A stretch of DNA of 64,000 nucleotides from Pseudomonas sp. JUb42 (GTDB lineage Bacteria > Pseudomonadota > Gammaproteobacteria > Pseudomonadales > Pseudomonadaceae). A program made the position numbers and the translations under genes. Every line of letters starts with the position of its first letter. Positions within the stretch are counted from its first letter, which is position 1. Positions 8,967 to 19,853 of the stretch are shown one piece after another. The notes under the pieces were generated by a model. The model ran no database searches. It worked only from the letters and a program-made list of their open reading frames with translations, and was not told the origin of the DNA. The stretch lies in NCBI RefSeq assembly GCF_024807945.1, contig NZ_JANUFD010000008.1:62001-126000 (forward strand), written 5' to 3'.

Positions 8967-9853
8967 GGGGCGCTGCTTTCCTGCTTGCCGGCCTGTTGCT
9001 GGCTCAAACAGCCGCAGCAGACGTCACGCCCTTTGATTATCAGTTGGGCGCAACCCAAGTGACCGAGGACGGCCAGCAGATACTGATCCATGCCGCGCCG
9101 CCGCTCACCATCGCCATTCTGCCGGGCGGGCACAACTGGCCGCTGCTGTCGCTGGGCGAGGACGGGCGGATTTACGCGGGAGGCAAGGTGCTTGATGCCG
9201 CGACCGGGCAACTGCTGAAACAGAGCGACGCGACCTTGTTGCTGGCCCATGGCGTCGAGGTCACGGCGTTGTCCGGCGGCTATCGTGTGCGACGTGAGGG
9301 GCGGGAGTGTCACCTGACATTGGCGCAGTTGCGCCTTGGTCCAGGCAAGACTGTGCTGCAAAACCTGCAGGACGGCAACCTGATGCTGACGGCCAGCGAA
9401 AACGGCCTGTTGGCACTGGTCACGCAGTTTGGTGCGCAGGGTCGGGCCGATAATTACCGGATCGAAAGCATCGATGCGCGGACGTGCAAGGTGACGCTTG
9501 GCAAGAATCTGGGCAATCCGGATCTGTTGATCGAGTTGGGGCATTCTGCCAAGGGCGGCTGGTGGTTGACCGGCTCCATCGAGCAGACGCTGTTGCGCTC
9601 CAGCGATGGTCAGCAATGGCAGCCGCTGAAGTTGCCTGAGGGATTGTCTTCGCTGATCAGCAGCTATGTGGTCGACAAGGACGAAATCTGGCTGGCGGCG
9701 ATTCTTCCTGACGATATGCCCAGCCCTTATCTGTTGGTGTATTCGGGGGATGGCGGGCGGCACTGGCGCACTCTGCTTCAGGATGACCCGCTACTGGCCA
9801 AAGTCCCGGCGCCATGGCTGGAAGGGCAGAAACGTCGGATTGCGCAGCCTTGA
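8963..9853 (+). CDS. Exported protein with BNR/Asp-box-like repeats
   Basis: 296 residues; the start is the ATG overlapping the previous stop, giving an immediate signal peptide (MRGAAFLLAGLLLAQTAAA). Two Asp-box-like motifs are visible near the C-terminus (SSDGQQWQPL and SGDGGRHWRTL), the signature of sialidase or YCF48-type beta-propellers, but too few for a full catalytic propeller. No catalytic Arg triad of a sialidase was recognised. Coupled to the DUF4424-like gene, so both may act together in the periplasm. Function unknown. Confidence 0.6.
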   Translation: MRGAAFLLAGLLLAQTAAADVTPFDYQLGATQVTEDGQQILIHAAPPLTIAILPGGHNWPLLSLGEDGRIYAGGKVLDAATGQLLKQSDATLLLAHGVEVTALSGGYRVRREGRECHLTLAQLRLGPGKTVLQNLQDGNLMLTASENGLLALVTQFGAQGRADNYRIESIDARTCKVTLGKNLGNPDLLIELGHSAKGGWWLTGSIEQTLLRSSDGQQWQPLKLPEGLSSLISSYVVDKDEIWLAAILPDDMPSPYLLVYSGDGGRHWRTLLQDDPLLAKVPAPWLEGQKRRIAQP

Positions 9854-9881
9854 GGCAATTAAAAGAGGTGGAATGATATTC

Positions 9882-9907
9882 GTGGGACCGACTTAAGCCG
9901 GTCCCAC
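9882..9907. repeat. Short class C REP-like hairpin
   Basis: Palindrome GTGGGACCG ... CGGTCCCAC with an 8-base loop between two convergent genes; an abbreviated version of the GTGGGACCGGCTTTAGCC repeat at 41056-41147. Likely also ends transcription. Confidence 0.7.
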
Positions 9908-9926
9908 AGAAAAACGCGGGTACTTT

Positions 9927-10406
9927 TTACAGACCCAACTCTGACAACCCCGGATGATCATCCGGCCGACGGCCCAGGGGCCAGTGGTATTTGCGCTCGG
10001 ATTCCTTGATCGGCATGTCGTTGATGCAGGCAAAACGGTTGGCCATCAGCCCGTTCTCGTCGAACTCCCAGTTCTCGTTGCCGTAGGAGCGGAACCAGTT
10101 ACCCGAATCGTCGTGCCATTCGTAGGCATAACGCACGGCGATGCGGTTGTCGGTGAAAGCCCACAACTCCTTGATCAGGCGGTAATCCAGTTCCTTGGCC
10201 CACTTGCGCGTCAGGAAACCCTTGGCTTCTTCGCGGTTGTTGGCGAACTCGGCGCGGTTGCGCCATTTGGTGTCCAGCGTATAGGCCAGGGAGACTTTTT
10301 CCGGGTCGCGGCCGTTCCAGCCGTCTTCGGCCAAGCGCACCTTGAGGATGGCCGATTCGCGGGTAAAGGGTGGCAGCGGTGGACGGGTGGCAGGGGCGGA
10401 CGTCAT
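9927..10406 (-). CDS. DUF1348 family protein (NTF2-like fold)
   Basis: About 159 residues of a conserved cytoplasmic family (PFTRESAILKVRLAEDGWNGRDPEKVSLAYT, WRNRAEF, then YEWHDDSGNWFRSYGNENWEFDENGLM). The fold is SnoaL/NTF2-like; no enzymatic role is established. Two starts are possible: the ATG at 10406 has a GAGG 11 bases ahead and gives the family's usual short N-terminus; an ATG at 10436 overlaps the stop of the upstream TetR gene as ATGA, which suggests coupling. I favour 10406. It is co-transcribed with and probably regulated by the TetR gene. Confidence 0.82.
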   Translation of the reverse strand: MTSAPATRPPLPPFTRESAILKVRLAEDGWNGRDPEKVSLAYTLDTKWRNRAEFANNREEAKGFLTRKWAKELDYRLIKELWAFTDNRIAVRYAYEWHDDSGNWFRSYGNENWEFDENGLMANRFACINDMPIKESERKYHWPLGRRPDDHPGLSELGL

Positions 10407-10432
10407 GGCAGCGATACCTCGGGCAGGAAAGG

Positions 10433-11014
10433 TCATGGGTGTTTGGCAATAGCGTTTTGCAACAGCATCCGGGCAACCTCGCGTGCACTATCGGCGGCGC
10501 TGTAGTCGCCCATCACGCGGGCCAGGGTGATGGCACCGTCGATCAGGATCAGCAGATGTTTGGCCAGAGCCTCGGGGTCCGTCGCGGGCAGTTGTCGGCA
10601 CAGTTGCAGGCAGTAATCGAGCAGCTTCTGTTTATGTTCCTTGGCCACCAGGCGCACCGGATCGGCGGGGTCGCCGATTTCACCGGCGGTGTTGATAAAG
10701 GCACAGCCGTGGAAGCCTTCGGACTCGAACCAGCCCTTGAGCACGCTGAACATATTGAGGATGCGACCCTCGACTGTTTCAGCCTTGTCGGACTCGCTGC
10801 GAAACCAGTTCATCCAGCGAATATCCCGCGCGCTCAGGGCCTGGGCGGCGATGTCTTCCTTGGTGGCGAAGTAGCGGTAGATGCTCTTGCGCGCCACCCC
10901 TGACGTGCGCACCAGCAGGTCCATGCCCATGGCGTGGATGCCGTTGCTGTAGATCAGTTGCTCGGCGGTGGCGAGCACCTTGGCTTGTACGGGAGAGGTC
11001 GATGTCTTGTTCAT
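10433..11014 (-). CDS. TetR/AcrR family transcriptional regulator
   Basis: 193-residue repressor. The N-terminal helix-turn-helix (GMDLLVRTSGVARKSIYRYFATKEDIAAQ, residues about 28-56) has the expected family sequence; the C-terminal two thirds form a helical ligand domain that differs among members. A perfect 20-bp palindrome ends 10 bases upstream of the start codon and is almost surely its operator, so it represses itself and the downstream DUF1348 gene. The inducer is unknown. Confidence 0.92.
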   Translation of the reverse strand: MNKTSTSPVQAKVLATAEQLIYSNGIHAMGMDLLVRTSGVARKSIYRYFATKEDIAAQALSARDIRWMNWFRSESDKAETVEGRILNMFSVLKGWFESEGFHGCAFINTAGEIGDPADPVRLVAKEHKQKLLDYCLQLCRQLPATDPEALAKHLLILIDGAITLARVMGDYSAADSAREVARMLLQNAIAKHP

Positions 11015-11023
11015 GGTGCGAAA

Positions 11024-11043
11024 GGTAGAACGATCGTTCTACC
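11024..11043. promoter_or_regulatory. TetR operator palindrome
   Basis: Perfect 20-bp palindrome with half site GGTAGAACGA, 9 bases upstream of the tetR-type start codon. Perfect symmetry and position fit autoregulation by the adjacent TetR protein. Direct observation; binding is inferred. Confidence 0.8.
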
Positions 11044-11068
11044 TCGTCAAGCAGTTTTTGCGCTGGCC

Positions 11069-11162
11069 TGTGGGAGCGAGGCTTGCCCGCGAAAGGGCCG
11101 CTACATCCGGCACATGATCTGTGGCAGAAACTTGGCCTTCGCGAGCAAGCCTCGCTCCCACA
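11069..11162. repeat. REPIN, class A
   Basis: TGTGGGAGCGAGGCTTGCCC and an inverted partner carrying one change (GCGAGCAAGCC) flanking about 45 bases. Lies between the TetR promoter and the end of the chemoreceptor gene. Confidence 0.88.
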
Positions 11163-11185
11163 AAGTGCTTGCCAGCCTGAGATAT

Positions 11186-13123
11186 TTACAACTTGAACCG
11201 CGCCATCTGCGAGGCCAGATGCTCGGCCTTGGCCGACAGTTGCAGGCAGTCCTGACGGCAGTTTTGTACGTCCTGGGCGGTGGACTGGGCCAGGTCGGCG
11301 ATGCCCTGGACATTACGGTTGATCTCTTCGGTCACAGTGCTTTGCTGCTCGGTGGCGGCAGCGACTTGATGGTTGCGGTCGGTCAGTTCCTCGACGTGCC
11401 CGGCAATGGCGTCCAGAGAATCTCCGGTGCGGCGACTGGCTTCCACGCCCGTGCCGGTGGCGGCCTGGCCGGCGCGCATGGAGCTGACCGCCTGATCGGC
11501 GCCGTTCTTCAGTTCACCCATCATCTGCTGGATTTCCGTGGTCGCGCTCTGGGTGCGACCGGCCAGGGTGCGCACTTCATCGGCGACCACGGCAAAGCCG
11601 CGGCCCATCTCCCCGGCACGGGCAGCTTCGATGGCGGCGTTGAGGGCCAGCAGGTTGGTCTGTTCGGAGATGCTGCGAATCACCGTCAGTACCTGATCGA
11701 TGGTAGCGATCTGTGTGGCGAGGTTTTCCACCGCTCCGGCGGCGCTGCCGACACTGTCGGACATACCCTGGATATGCCCGATCGACTGGCCGACTACCTG
11801 CTTGGCCGACAGCGCTTCCTTGTGGGTATTACGCGAGACGTCGGCGGCGGCGCCGGCATTGCGGGCGATTTCCTGCACGGTCAGGCCCATTTCATGGACG
11901 GCGGTGGCGACCATATCGGTCATCTGTTGTTGCTGGATCGCACGGGCCGAGGTGCTGTCGACCACCCGCGCCACGTCCACCACGCTATGGCGCAGTTGTT
12001 CGCTGGTTTGCAGGGCGTCGCCGATCAGCAGGCGCAGGCTGGCGATAAAGCGGTTGAACCCACGGGCCAGGTCGCCCAGTTCGTTCTCCCTGTGATCGTC
12101 CAGACGCCGGGTGAGGTCGCCTTCGCCGCCGCCGATATCGATCAGCGCGTTGGTCACCTGGCGGATCGGCCGCACGATGCCACGGGCCATCCACACCACG
12201 AAGCCGAGGAACACCATTACCACCGCCAGACTGATCGCCGAGATCAGGGTCAGGGCCTGCTTGGCCGGGCCGTAGACTTCGTCCAGCGGCACTTCGCTGA
12301 CCAGGGTCCAACCCAGGGATTGCACGGGGCTTGCCACGGCGACGTAGGCTTCGCCGCTGCGCAGGAATTCCTGAGCGCTACCGGCGCTGCCGTGGTTCAG
12401 CAGGGTCTTGGCGGTGTCTGCGCCGACCAGTTGTTCGAGAGTCTGCCTGTCATTGAAGTCGGCATTGGGATGCACCTTGATCTTGCCGTCGGCGCTGACC
12501 AGATACACCTGACCCTGCTTGCCGAAATGGAAGTCGCGGACCATCTGCGACAGCGCCGTCATGCTGAAACCCAGGCCCGCAACCCCGACCACGTTGCCGT
12601 TGTGCTCGATGCGCTGGTTGATGAACAGGGTCGGGACCTTGTTGCTCTTGTCGATATCGATCTCCAGCGAGCGGGCCTTGCCGCTGTCCAGGAACGAATA
12701 GAACCAGGCGTTCTGCGCCGCGCCGCGCTGCAAGGTGCGGTCCACGCCCTTATTGGTGAAGTAATGGCCGCTGTCCCTGGCGACGATGAACGTGGTGAGT
12801 GCGTTGTGCTGTTGCTGGATTTTCGCCAGATAGCGAATGAACGCCGGTTGCTGCCCTGCATCTTCACCGCTGCCTAGCCATTCGCCGACCAGGGTGTTAT
12901 CGGCGATATCGCTGGCGGCGGTCAGGGGCGCTGCCAGCAGTCGTTCCAGATCATTACGGATGGCCTCGACGCTGGCGGGCATGGCCTGTTGCAGCAGGTA
13001 ACGGTCGGTGAGTTTGTTCAGGGCAAAGGCATAGATCGCAATCACGATCAGGCTGCTGATCAGCAAGGCCGCACCCATGCTCAAGGAAAGTTGCCACTGA
13101 ATACTTTTTCGCCACACAGGCAT
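11186..13123 (-). CDS. Methyl-accepting chemotaxis protein with Cache-type sensor
   Basis: Transmembrane chemoreceptor of 645 residues. Order: first membrane helix (about 8-34), a periplasmic double-Cache-like sensor of about 240 residues (with VDRTLQRGAAQNAWFYSFLDSG and VVGVAGLGFSM), second helix about 275-300, HAMP (RGIVRPIRQVTNALIDI), then the cytoplasmic signalling domain with the hairpin tip NLLALNAAIEAARAGEMGRGFAVVADEVRTLA. No C-terminal CheR-binding pentapeptide is seen. Start chosen at the ATG at 13123, which has a GGAG site 6 bases ahead, over a GTG 12 bases earlier. Ligand unknown; Cache receptors of this type commonly sense amino or organic acids. Confidence 0.93.
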   Translation of the reverse strand: MPVWRKSIQWQLSLSMGAALLISSLIVIAIYAFALNKLTDRYLLQQAMPASVEAIRNDLERLLAAPLTAASDIADNTLVGEWLGSGEDAGQQPAFIRYLAKIQQQHNALTTFIVARDSGHYFTNKGVDRTLQRGAAQNAWFYSFLDSGKARSLEIDIDKSNKVPTLFINQRIEHNGNVVGVAGLGFSMTALSQMVRDFHFGKQGQVYLVSADGKIKVHPNADFNDRQTLEQLVGADTAKTLLNHGSAGSAQEFLRSGEAYVAVASPVQSLGWTLVSEVPLDEVYGPAKQALTLISAISLAVVMVFLGFVVWMARGIVRPIRQVTNALIDIGGGEGDLTRRLDDHRENELGDLARGFNRFIASLRLLIGDALQTSEQLRHSVVDVARVVDSTSARAIQQQQMTDMVATAVHEMGLTVQEIARNAGAAADVSRNTHKEALSAKQVVGQSIGHIQGMSDSVGSAAGAVENLATQIATIDQVLTVIRSISEQTNLLALNAAIEAARAGEMGRGFAVVADEVRTLAGRTQSATTEIQQMMGELKNGADQAVSSMRAGQAATGTGVEASRRTGDSLDAIAGHVEELTDRNHQVAAATEQQSTVTEEINRNVQGIADLAQSTAQDVQNCRQDCLQLSAKAEHLASQMARFKL

Positions 13124-13557
13124 AGGAAACTCCACGGAAAGCTTGCGCTAACACAACCACGGTTAAAGGGGACTGAAGCCTTTCAGCAATAAGCAGGCCA
13201 TAAAGCTGTTCAAGTGGTCAGCTTTCCGTGCTTTTGAGGTGTGCGGGCCTTGTTATAGAAGGCTTGAACCGTTTGGCGGATTTAGCCGAGGGGTAAAGCG
13301 ACACATCGAGGTGCACCCGTTTTGGGGCAAATGGCCATCTTGTGAGGGCGAGGCTTGCCCGCGAAGGGGCGTGGGGGAGTGCCTGTTCCTGCCAAACACG
13401 AATCGGCCGTCTGAATTGAAACGCGATGACAGCCCGGTGCCAGGAACACGCGGGCAGTTCCCACACACAGCTGCGGCCAATAGCGAACTTGGCACGCAAA
13501 TAAAGATCAGTTCCTGTGGACCGTTTTTTTGATGGCCCCTGATGAAGGAGGACCCGC
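13124..13557. other. 434-base intergenic region with a solitary class A REP
   Basis: No supportable gene. It contains a single, unpaired REP (13341-13366, TGTGAGGGCGAGGCTTGCCC followed by GCGAAG) with no inverted partner, and presumably the promoters of the divergent chemoreceptor and MscS genes. A short open stretch on the minus strand has neither a ribosome binding site nor family resemblance. Confidence 0.6.
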
Positions 13558-15747
13558 GTGTTTTCGAACTTCAAGTCTCTTGTACTGCTCTGCGTCCTGT
13601 TCGCTGCAGGCAGTTGCAATCTTCAGGCGGCCGATGCGCCTGCTGCTGCGGCACCGCCTGCATCCGCCCCTGCTGCCGCTGCGCCAGTTGCTGCTCCAGC
13701 CCCGGCACCGGCCCCCGCCCCCGCTGTGGAGCCGGCCAAACCGGAAATCCTCGTTCAGGGCGGCCTGCTCGGGGCGATCAGTTCCGGTATCGATACGGTG
13801 CAGGACAATCTCGACCTCAATGGCAATGTCATCGATACCTGGCGTCTGCGTGCCGATCTCGCTGCCGATGAGTTGGGCGATCTGGTCAACAAGCCGAGCA
13901 AGCGCTCGCCCTGGGGAGTCATTGGGGACTTTATTGCGCTGTCGGTGGTGTGGATCGGCGCCTTTGCCGTGCTGACGACCCTGGGCCACTTGCTGGTGCG
14001 CCGGGTAAGCCGTCGGCCCTGGATAGTCAGGCATCCGCGTGTGCAGGCCCTGCTGAGCTACCTGCTGCCCTATACGCTGCCAGCGCTGATCAGCCTGCCG
14101 TTGACGCTGTATGTCAGCCATTTCCTGCCGACTTCCATCGGCCGCGCTCTGGCCCTGTGCTTCGCCTACGCCACCAGCAGCGGCATCGTTTCCACTTCGG
14201 TGCTGCTGTGCGTGATCGTGATGTTCAACTACGGTCACAAGCGCGCCGCCGTCGGCATGATCCGCCGCTATGCGCCAAGGCCGTTGTTCATGGTGGGCTT
14301 TCTCGCGGCTTTGAGCGACGCCCTGACCAGCCCGCAGATTTCCCGCCAGTTGGGCGATAACGTCACCACCAGTGCCGGGGTTTTCGCCGGGTTGTTTGCT
14401 TCGGTGCTGTTCTGCCTGCTGATCATCAAGGTGCGCCGCCCCATCGCCCATCTGATCCGCAACCGCTCCCTGAGTACCCGCTTGCGCCGCCCGGCCTTGC
14501 AGGAGTCGCTGAAAGTCTTTTCCAACCTCTGGCATTTGCCGATCCTGCTGATGATTCTGGTGTCGGCGGTGCACCTGATCGGCGCCGGGGAGGACAGCCA
14601 GAAGGCCCTGCGTTGCGCCTTGCTGACCACGGTGTTGCTGATCAGTACGGTATTTCTCAGTACGGTGTTTCAGCACTTATTCAAGCCGACGGATCAGGCC
14701 GAACGTCACGGCAATATCTACAAGACCCGCCTGCTGGACCTGCTTTATGCGCTGCTGCGTATCGTCCTGGCGCTGTCCTTTATCGAAATTCTCGGGCGTA
14801 TCTGGGGCTTTTCCCTGTTCGAATTTGCCCGGCGCAACACCGTCGGCCGGGTCATCAGCGATTCGCTCAGCAGCATCGGCCTGATCCTGCTGGTTACCTG
14901 GCTGTTGTGGGTGGTGCTCGACACGGCGATTCAGCAGGCGCTCAAACCTCCCACCAGCAGCCGCTCGGCGCGCCAGCCGAGCACGCGGACCAAGACCATC
15001 CTGCCGCTGCTGCGCAATGCGATCAAAATCGTTCTGGTGGTGATTTGTGCCATTACCACCATGGCCAACCTGGGGATCAACGTCGCGCCGCTGCTGGCCG
15101 GTGCCGGGGTGGTCGGTCTGGCCATCGGTTTCGGCTCGCAACAACTGGTGCAGGACGTGATCACCGGGTTGTTCATCATCATTGAGGACACTTTCTCGGT
15201 GGGCGACTGGGTGGTGCTCAGTACCGGCCACTCCGGAACGGTGGAGAGCCTGACCATTCGCACCGTGCGTCTGCGTGACGGCAAGGGTTTCGTGCATTCG
15301 GTGCCTTTCGGCCAGATCAAGGCGGTGACCAATCAGTCCCGGCAGTTCGCCTATGCGTTCTTCTCGGTGCAGTTCACCTATGACTCGGATATCGACTCGG
15401 CCCTGTCGCTGATCCGCGAAACCGGCAACTCCATCACCGAGGACCTGCTGCTCAAGGGCAACTTGCAAGGGCCGCTTGAAGTGTTCGGGGTGGATCGCAT
15501 GGATCTCAACGGCGTGGTCCTGACCGCGCAGTTCCGAACGTCCTCAGGTGGACAGTACAGTGTAGGAAGGGCCTTCAATGAACGTCTGAAGAAGCTGGTT
15601 GATAAGTCAGACGATGTACGGTTCGCCCAGACTTATCCACAGACCGTGCTCAGCCCCTACGGCGGGCCGGGCGCCCAGCCACTACCGGCCGTCGAAGGCC
15701 CGCCAGCACCGCCCGCGAACAGTGGGGCGGCAACGGTTGGGGGATAA
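13558..15747 (+). CDS. MscS-family mechanosensitive ion channel (YbiO-like)
   Basis: Inner-membrane channel of 729 residues that releases solutes on osmotic downshock. Starts with GTG behind an excellent AAGGAGG site 6 bases ahead. Signal peptide to about residue 25, then an Ala/Pro-rich run of about 45 residues (a low-complexity periplasmic linker), several membrane helices, and the MscS core near residues 500-560 (NLGINVAPLLAGAGVVGLAIGFGSQQLVQD, then GLFIIIEDTFSVGDWV), followed by the beta domain. Long N-terminal membrane region and size match moderate-conductance YbiO-type channels. The Gly/Ala-rich pore helix is intact. Confidence 0.92.
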   Translation: MFSNFKSLVLLCVLFAAGSCNLQAADAPAAAAPPASAPAAAAPVAAPAPAPAPAPAVEPAKPEILVQGGLLGAISSGIDTVQDNLDLNGNVIDTWRLRADLAADELGDLVNKPSKRSPWGVIGDFIALSVVWIGAFAVLTTLGHLLVRRVSRRPWIVRHPRVQALLSYLLPYTLPALISLPLTLYVSHFLPTSIGRALALCFAYATSSGIVSTSVLLCVIVMFNYGHKRAAVGMIRRYAPRPLFMVGFLAALSDALTSPQISRQLGDNVTTSAGVFAGLFASVLFCLLIIKVRRPIAHLIRNRSLSTRLRRPALQESLKVFSNLWHLPILLMILVSAVHLIGAGEDSQKALRCALLTTVLLISTVFLSTVFQHLFKPTDQAERHGNIYKTRLLDLLYALLRIVLALSFIEILGRIWGFSLFEFARRNTVGRVISDSLSSIGLILLVTWLLWVVLDTAIQQALKPPTSSRSARQPSTRTKTILPLLRNAIKIVLVVICAITTMANLGINVAPLLAGAGVVGLAIGFGSQQLVQDVITGLFIIIEDTFSVGDWVVLSTGHSGTVESLTIRTVRLRDGKGFVHSVPFGQIKAVTNQSRQFAYAFFSVQFTYDSDIDSALSLIRETGNSITEDLLLKGNLQGPLEVFGVDRMDLNGVVLTAQFRTSSGGQYSVGRAFNERLKKLVDKSDDVRFAQTYPQTVLSPYGGPGAQPLPAVEGPPAPPANSGAATVGG

Positions 15748-15811
15748 GCCTTGACGTGTTATGTTTGCAGGCGTTTTTCACCCTGAATTCCGGACCGAGC
15801 CTGCTGACTCT

Positions 15812-16696
15812 ATGCGAATGCGCCTTATGCTGTTGGGCGGCGGGAATGCCCTCGGGCAGGCGCTGATTCGCCTGGGTGCCGAGGAAGACATTGGCTTCCT
15901 CGCACCGCGTCCGCCGCAAGACGGCTGGGACGCTGCGAGTCTGACGCAACTGCTTGATGACACCCGCCCCGATGCACTGATCAACCTTGCCTACTATTTC
16001 GACTGGTTCCAGGCCGAAACAGTGAGCGAGACCCGTCTGGCCAGCCAGGAACGCTCGGTCGAGCGTCTGTCCGAGCTGTGCCAGCACCACAATATCGTCC
16101 TCGTGCAGCCCTCCAGCTACCGGGTGTTCGACGGTTCCCGCGCCACTGCCTACAGCGAAAAAGATGAGCCGGTGCCCCTGGGGCTGCGCGGCCAGGCTTT
16201 GTGGCGGATCGAGCAAAGCGTGCGTGCGGCCTGCCCGCAACATGTGCTGCTGCGTTTTGGCTGGCTGCTCGATGACAGCGCCGATGGCGTGCTGGGTCGT
16301 TTCCTGACCCGTGCCGAGTCTCCCAATGAGCTGCTGATGGCCGATGACCGTCGGGGCAACCCTACGCCCATCGACGACGCGGCCCGGGTGATCATTTCCG
16401 TGCTCAAGCAACTGGACTGCGCCGCGCCGCTGTGGGGCACTTACCACTATGCCGGGCACGAAGCGACTACGCCGTTGGCGTTGGGCCAGGCGATCCTGAC
16501 CGAAGCCCGGGCCTTGCACCCGCTGGCTTTGGAAGCACCGACAGCCCAGGCCCACGCGGCCTTCGCCGACGCCGCTGAAGAGCCCCAGCACGCCGTACTG
16601 GCCTGCAAGAAAATTCTCCACACTTTCGGCATCAAGCCGCGCGCCTGGCGTGCGGGTTTGCCCAGCTTATTGGATCGTTACTACCGCCATGTCTAA
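15812..16696 (+). CDS. NAD(P)-binding sugar nucleotide dehydrogenase-fold protein (RmlD-like)
   Basis: 294-residue extended-SDR protein. N-terminal nucleotide motif is LMLLGGGNALGQALIRLG. DALINLAYYFDWFQAE corresponds to the RmlD substrate region and VQPSSYRVFDG to the Ser-containing strand, but the canonical Tyr-x3-Lys is not evident (GQALWRIEQ at its place), so it may be a non-catalytic or divergent member. Start set at the ATG at 15812 to begin with MRMRLMLLGGG; a longer in-frame start lies at 15761. It overlaps the next epimerase gene by 8 bases, indicating a two-gene operon. Confidence 0.78.
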   Translation: MRMRLMLLGGGNALGQALIRLGAEEDIGFLAPRPPQDGWDAASLTQLLDDTRPDALINLAYYFDWFQAETVSETRLASQERSVERLSELCQHHNIVLVQPSSYRVFDGSRATAYSEKDEPVPLGLRGQALWRIEQSVRAACPQHVLLRFGWLLDDSADGVLGRFLTRAESPNELLMADDRRGNPTPIDDAARVIISVLKQLDCAAPLWGTYHYAGHEATTPLALGQAILTEARALHPLALEAPTAQAHAAFADAAEEPQHAVLACKKILHTFGIKPRAWRAGLPSLLDRYYRHV

Positions 16697-17618
16697 CGCA
16701 CCTGTTCTGGTTACCGGCGGCGCCGGTTTCATTGGTTCTCATCTGGTCGATGCATTGCTTGCCAAGGGTTACGCCGTGCGCGTGCTCGACGACCTGTCCA
16801 CCGGCAAGCGCAGCAATCTGCCGTTGGACAATCCCAAGGTCGAGCTGATTGTCGGCGATGTCGCCGATGCCGCCCTGGTCGCTCGTGCCGCTGAAGGCTG
16901 CCAGGCCGTGGCCCACCTGGCAGCGGTGGCATCGGTGCAGGCGTCTGTGGATGACCCGGTCAAGACTCACCAAAGCAACTTCATCGGCACCCTTAACGTC
17001 TGCGAAGCCATGCGTCAGGCTGGCGCCAAGCGCGTGATCTATGCCTCCAGCGCGGCGGTGTACGGCAACAACGGTGAAGGCCAGGCCATCAGCGAAGACA
17101 CGCCCAAGGCGCCGTTGACGCCTTACGCTTCGGACAAACTGTCTGGCGAGCACTACCTGAACTTCTACCGTCGCCAGCACGCGCTGGAGCCGGTGATTTT
17201 CCGCTTCTTCAATATCTTCGGCCCACGCCAGGACCCGTCGTCGCCTTACTCCGGCGTGATCAGCATCTTCGCCGAGCGTGCCGAGAAGGGCGTGCCGATT
17301 GCTGTCTTCGGTGACGGCGAGCAGACCCGCGACTTCTTCTACGTCGGCGATCTGGTCAAGCTGCTGGTGCAGGCACTGGAATTGCCAGTGGCCCCGGAAG
17401 ATGCGATCAACGTCGGCCTGAACAAGACCACTTCGCTCAATCAGTTGCTCAAGGCCCTGTCCGAGGTGATCGGCCAGTTGCCAGCGGTCAGCTACCAGGC
17501 GGCCCGCCCGGGCGATATCCGCCATTCACGAGCCAACAATGCGCGTCTGTGCCAATTGCTGGTGCTTGAAGAGCCGACGCCGCTTGTTGACGGTTTGGCG
17601 CGGTTGTTGGGGCGCTAG
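16689..17618 (+). CDS. NAD-dependent epimerase/dehydratase (UDP-glucose 4-epimerase-like)
   Basis: 309-residue extended SDR. It begins with VLVTGGAGFIGSHLVDALL, has the acidic residue after beta-2 (DDLSTGKRSNL) that selects NAD, the AHLAA motif, the catalytic Ser (YASSAAVYG), and YASDKLSGE as the Tyr-x3-Lys. The C-terminal segment FFNIFGPRQDPSSPYSGVISIF matches UDP-hexose 4-epimerases and related WbpP/GalE proteins. Translationally overlapped with the RmlD-like gene; the pair likely makes or modifies a sugar nucleotide for surface polysaccharide. The substrate is not determined. Confidence 0.85.
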   Translation: MSNAPVLVTGGAGFIGSHLVDALLAKGYAVRVLDDLSTGKRSNLPLDNPKVELIVGDVADAALVARAAEGCQAVAHLAAVASVQASVDDPVKTHQSNFIGTLNVCEAMRQAGAKRVIYASSAAVYGNNGEGQAISEDTPKAPLTPYASDKLSGEHYLNFYRRQHALEPVIFRFFNIFGPRQDPSSPYSGVISIFAERAEKGVPIAVFGDGEQTRDFFYVGDLVKLLVQALELPVAPEDAINVGLNKTTSLNQLLKALSEVIGQLPAVSYQAARPGDIRHSRANNARLCQLLVLEEPTPLVDGLARLLGR

Positions 17619-17630
17619 ATCGACCTGTCC

Positions 17631-17720
17631 CGTTGGAGCGAGGCTTGCCCGCGAAGAGTGATTACGCGGTGCACCTGGCGCACCGCGCCATCCAATTCGC
17701 GGGCAAGCCCGGCTCCAACG
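17631..17720. repeat. REPIN, class A
   Basis: CGTTGGAGCGAGGCTTGCCC and inverted partner GGGCAAGCCCGGCTCCAACG, with an inner stem GCGGTG...CACCGC. Sits between convergent genes. Confidence 0.9.
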
Positions 17721-17722
17721 CA

Positions 17723-19666
<1,944 letters not shown>

Positions 19667-19808
19667 TGGCTGCTGTCAGAGCCCAGCACCATAGATCGGT
19701 ACGCACCCCTGAGAAACCGCCAAAGCGTTACAAAAGAGCAGGCAGGATACAGCGTGATCATATGGCGAAGCCGATTTCGTTGGAGCGAGCCCGTACTTAC
19801 AGAGCAAT

Positions 19809-19838
19809 AAAAAGGCACCGCGAAGGTGCCTTTTTTGT
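19809..19838 (-). terminator. Terminator of the OmpW gene
   Basis: Stem AAAGGCACC / GGTGCCTTT with loop GCGAA-type and a run of T on both strands, 16 bases past the OmpW stop. It would work in both directions. Confidence 0.88.
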
Positions 19839-19853
19839 TTGGACGGGCTGCTA

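Noticed and set aside
10934..12877. Plus-strand open frame of 647 codons opposite the chemoreceptor
   Set aside because: Antisense shadow of a clear MCP gene; GC-rich third positions keep the reverse frame open; no family motif.
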